Source of the DNA: Arenibacterium halophilum
Lineage (GTDB): Bacteria; Pseudomonadota; Alphaproteobacteria; Rhodobacterales; Rhodobacteraceae
Assembly (NCBI RefSeq): GCF_005938225.1
Contig: NZ_VCPC01000003.1
Span: 62,001 to 126,000, forward strand
Direction of reading: 5' to 3'
Length of the DNA stretch: 64,000 bases
How positions within the stretch are numbered: position 1 is the first letter of the stretch; each line of letters opens with the position of its first letter. Shown in pieces: positions 63,687 to 64,000 of this stretch. The notes below the pieces were generated by a model. The model searched no databases. It saw only the letters and a program-made list of their open reading frames with translations, and was not told where the DNA came from. The translations under genes and the position numbers were made by a program.

Positions 63687-64000
63687 GTGTCCTGGGACAG
63701 CAAGGTGCTTTGGACCGAGGGGTTGTTTCTGCAACCCCACCATTTTCAGCAGGCCGACCGCTATCACGAGGCGCTGGTCAGCGGGCTTGCGCGCCGGATT
63801 CGCCCCTATGCCTGGGGTGTCAGCGCGCTGGAGATCGACGACGAGGTGCTGAAGGTCGGGCAGTTCGCGCTGAAGTCGGCTGCCGGTCTGACCGAGGACG
63901 GCACCGTGTTCCGCGTGCCCATGGCCGACGATCACCCTCCCGCGCTGGAAGTGCCGGGCACGATCAAGGATTGCGTCGTCTACCTGACCGTGCCGCAGCG
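63687..64000 (+). CDS. tssK: T6SS baseplate protein TssK (partial, runs off the window)
   Basis: The 104 visible residues start at a GTG with AGAAGGAG upstream and read MSWDSKVLWTEGLFLQPHHF, the TssK signature, followed by QQADRYHEALVSGLARRIRP. TssK is the adaptor connecting the baseplate to the TssJLM membrane complex. The rest lies beyond base 64000, where tssL and tssM would be expected. Confidence 0.95.
   Translation, partial: MSWDSKVLWTEGLFLQPHHFQQADRYHEALVSGLARRIRPYAWGVSALEIDDEVLKVGQFALKSAAGLTEDGTVFRVPMADDHPPALEVPGTIKDCVVYLTVPQ

Overview
The window reads as a chromosomal segment of a marine-type alphaproteobacterium of the order Rhodobacterales (Roseobacter group). The support is indirect but consistent: high G+C, an alphaproteobacterial LexA box (GAAC-N7-GAAC) before an imuB gene, a DUF2794 gene, an MbfA-type ferritin with an Irr-like upstream site, a bacterial voltage-gated sodium channel of the type reported from roseobacters, and a GC-rich repeat family at gene 3' ends. 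No rRNA, tRNA, CRISPR array, insertion sequence or integrase was recognised, and no gene-free stretch exceeds about 300 bases.

Layout. (1) 1-18.4 kb is mostly housekeeping and stress genes: ornithine cyclodeaminase-like (cut by the window edge), HAD hydrolase, YaiI-like protein, S-formylglutathione hydrolase and class III alcohol dehydrogenase (glutathione-dependent formaldehyde oxidation, in two separate loci), an AEC transporter, MbfA, a TetR regulator, a NYN/LOTUS protein next to a ClpP-like protease, an orphan SOS-controlled imuB, a DUF3095 protein, an MFS transporter, asd, carbonic anhydrase, an M17 aminopeptidase and an NlpC/P60 hydrolase. (2) 18.4-31.7 kb is an aromatic catabolism island: paaX-paaZ divergent from paaI-paaJ-paaK-paaR (phenylacetate), then hpaF-hpaE-hpaD, an aromatic amino-acid decarboxylase, a FAH-family hpaG-like gene and hpaI (homoprotocatechuate), with divergent hpaR. 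(3) 31.9-34.6 kb holds a lytic transglycosylase lipoprotein, a cupin and an old-yellow-enzyme. (4) 34.7-64 kb is a type VI secretion (T6SS) locus with unusual accessory genes.

The T6SS locus has two divergent arms. The plus arm is tssA-tssB-tssC-hcp-tagJ-tssE-tssF-tssG-tssH, a small ORF, a voltage-gated sodium channel, a 1476-residue protein (TssB copy, eleven 39-residue repeats, a long acidic DDLL-rich stretch, then a TssC-like domain that stops early), vgrG, a DUF6931-like gene, PAAR, an FHA protein and the start of tssK. tssJ, tssL and tssM are not in the window. The minus arm codes for a T6SS-associated repeat protein of 547 residues, a small periplasmic protein, an ExbB/TolQ-like protein, two ExbD/TolR-like proteins and a TonB-like protein ending in a DUF4384 domain, which together form a proton-motive-force module. 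Beside it lie an orthocaspase-like protein with a C-terminal CxxCH motif and a YceI/OmpA-type outer-membrane protein.

The best candidate for an undescribed system is this combination: a sodium channel translationally coupled to a giant sheath-like fusion protein inside a T6SS operon, faced by an Exb-type energy module and a caspase-like protein. The assignments rest on motifs read by eye; no database search was possible.
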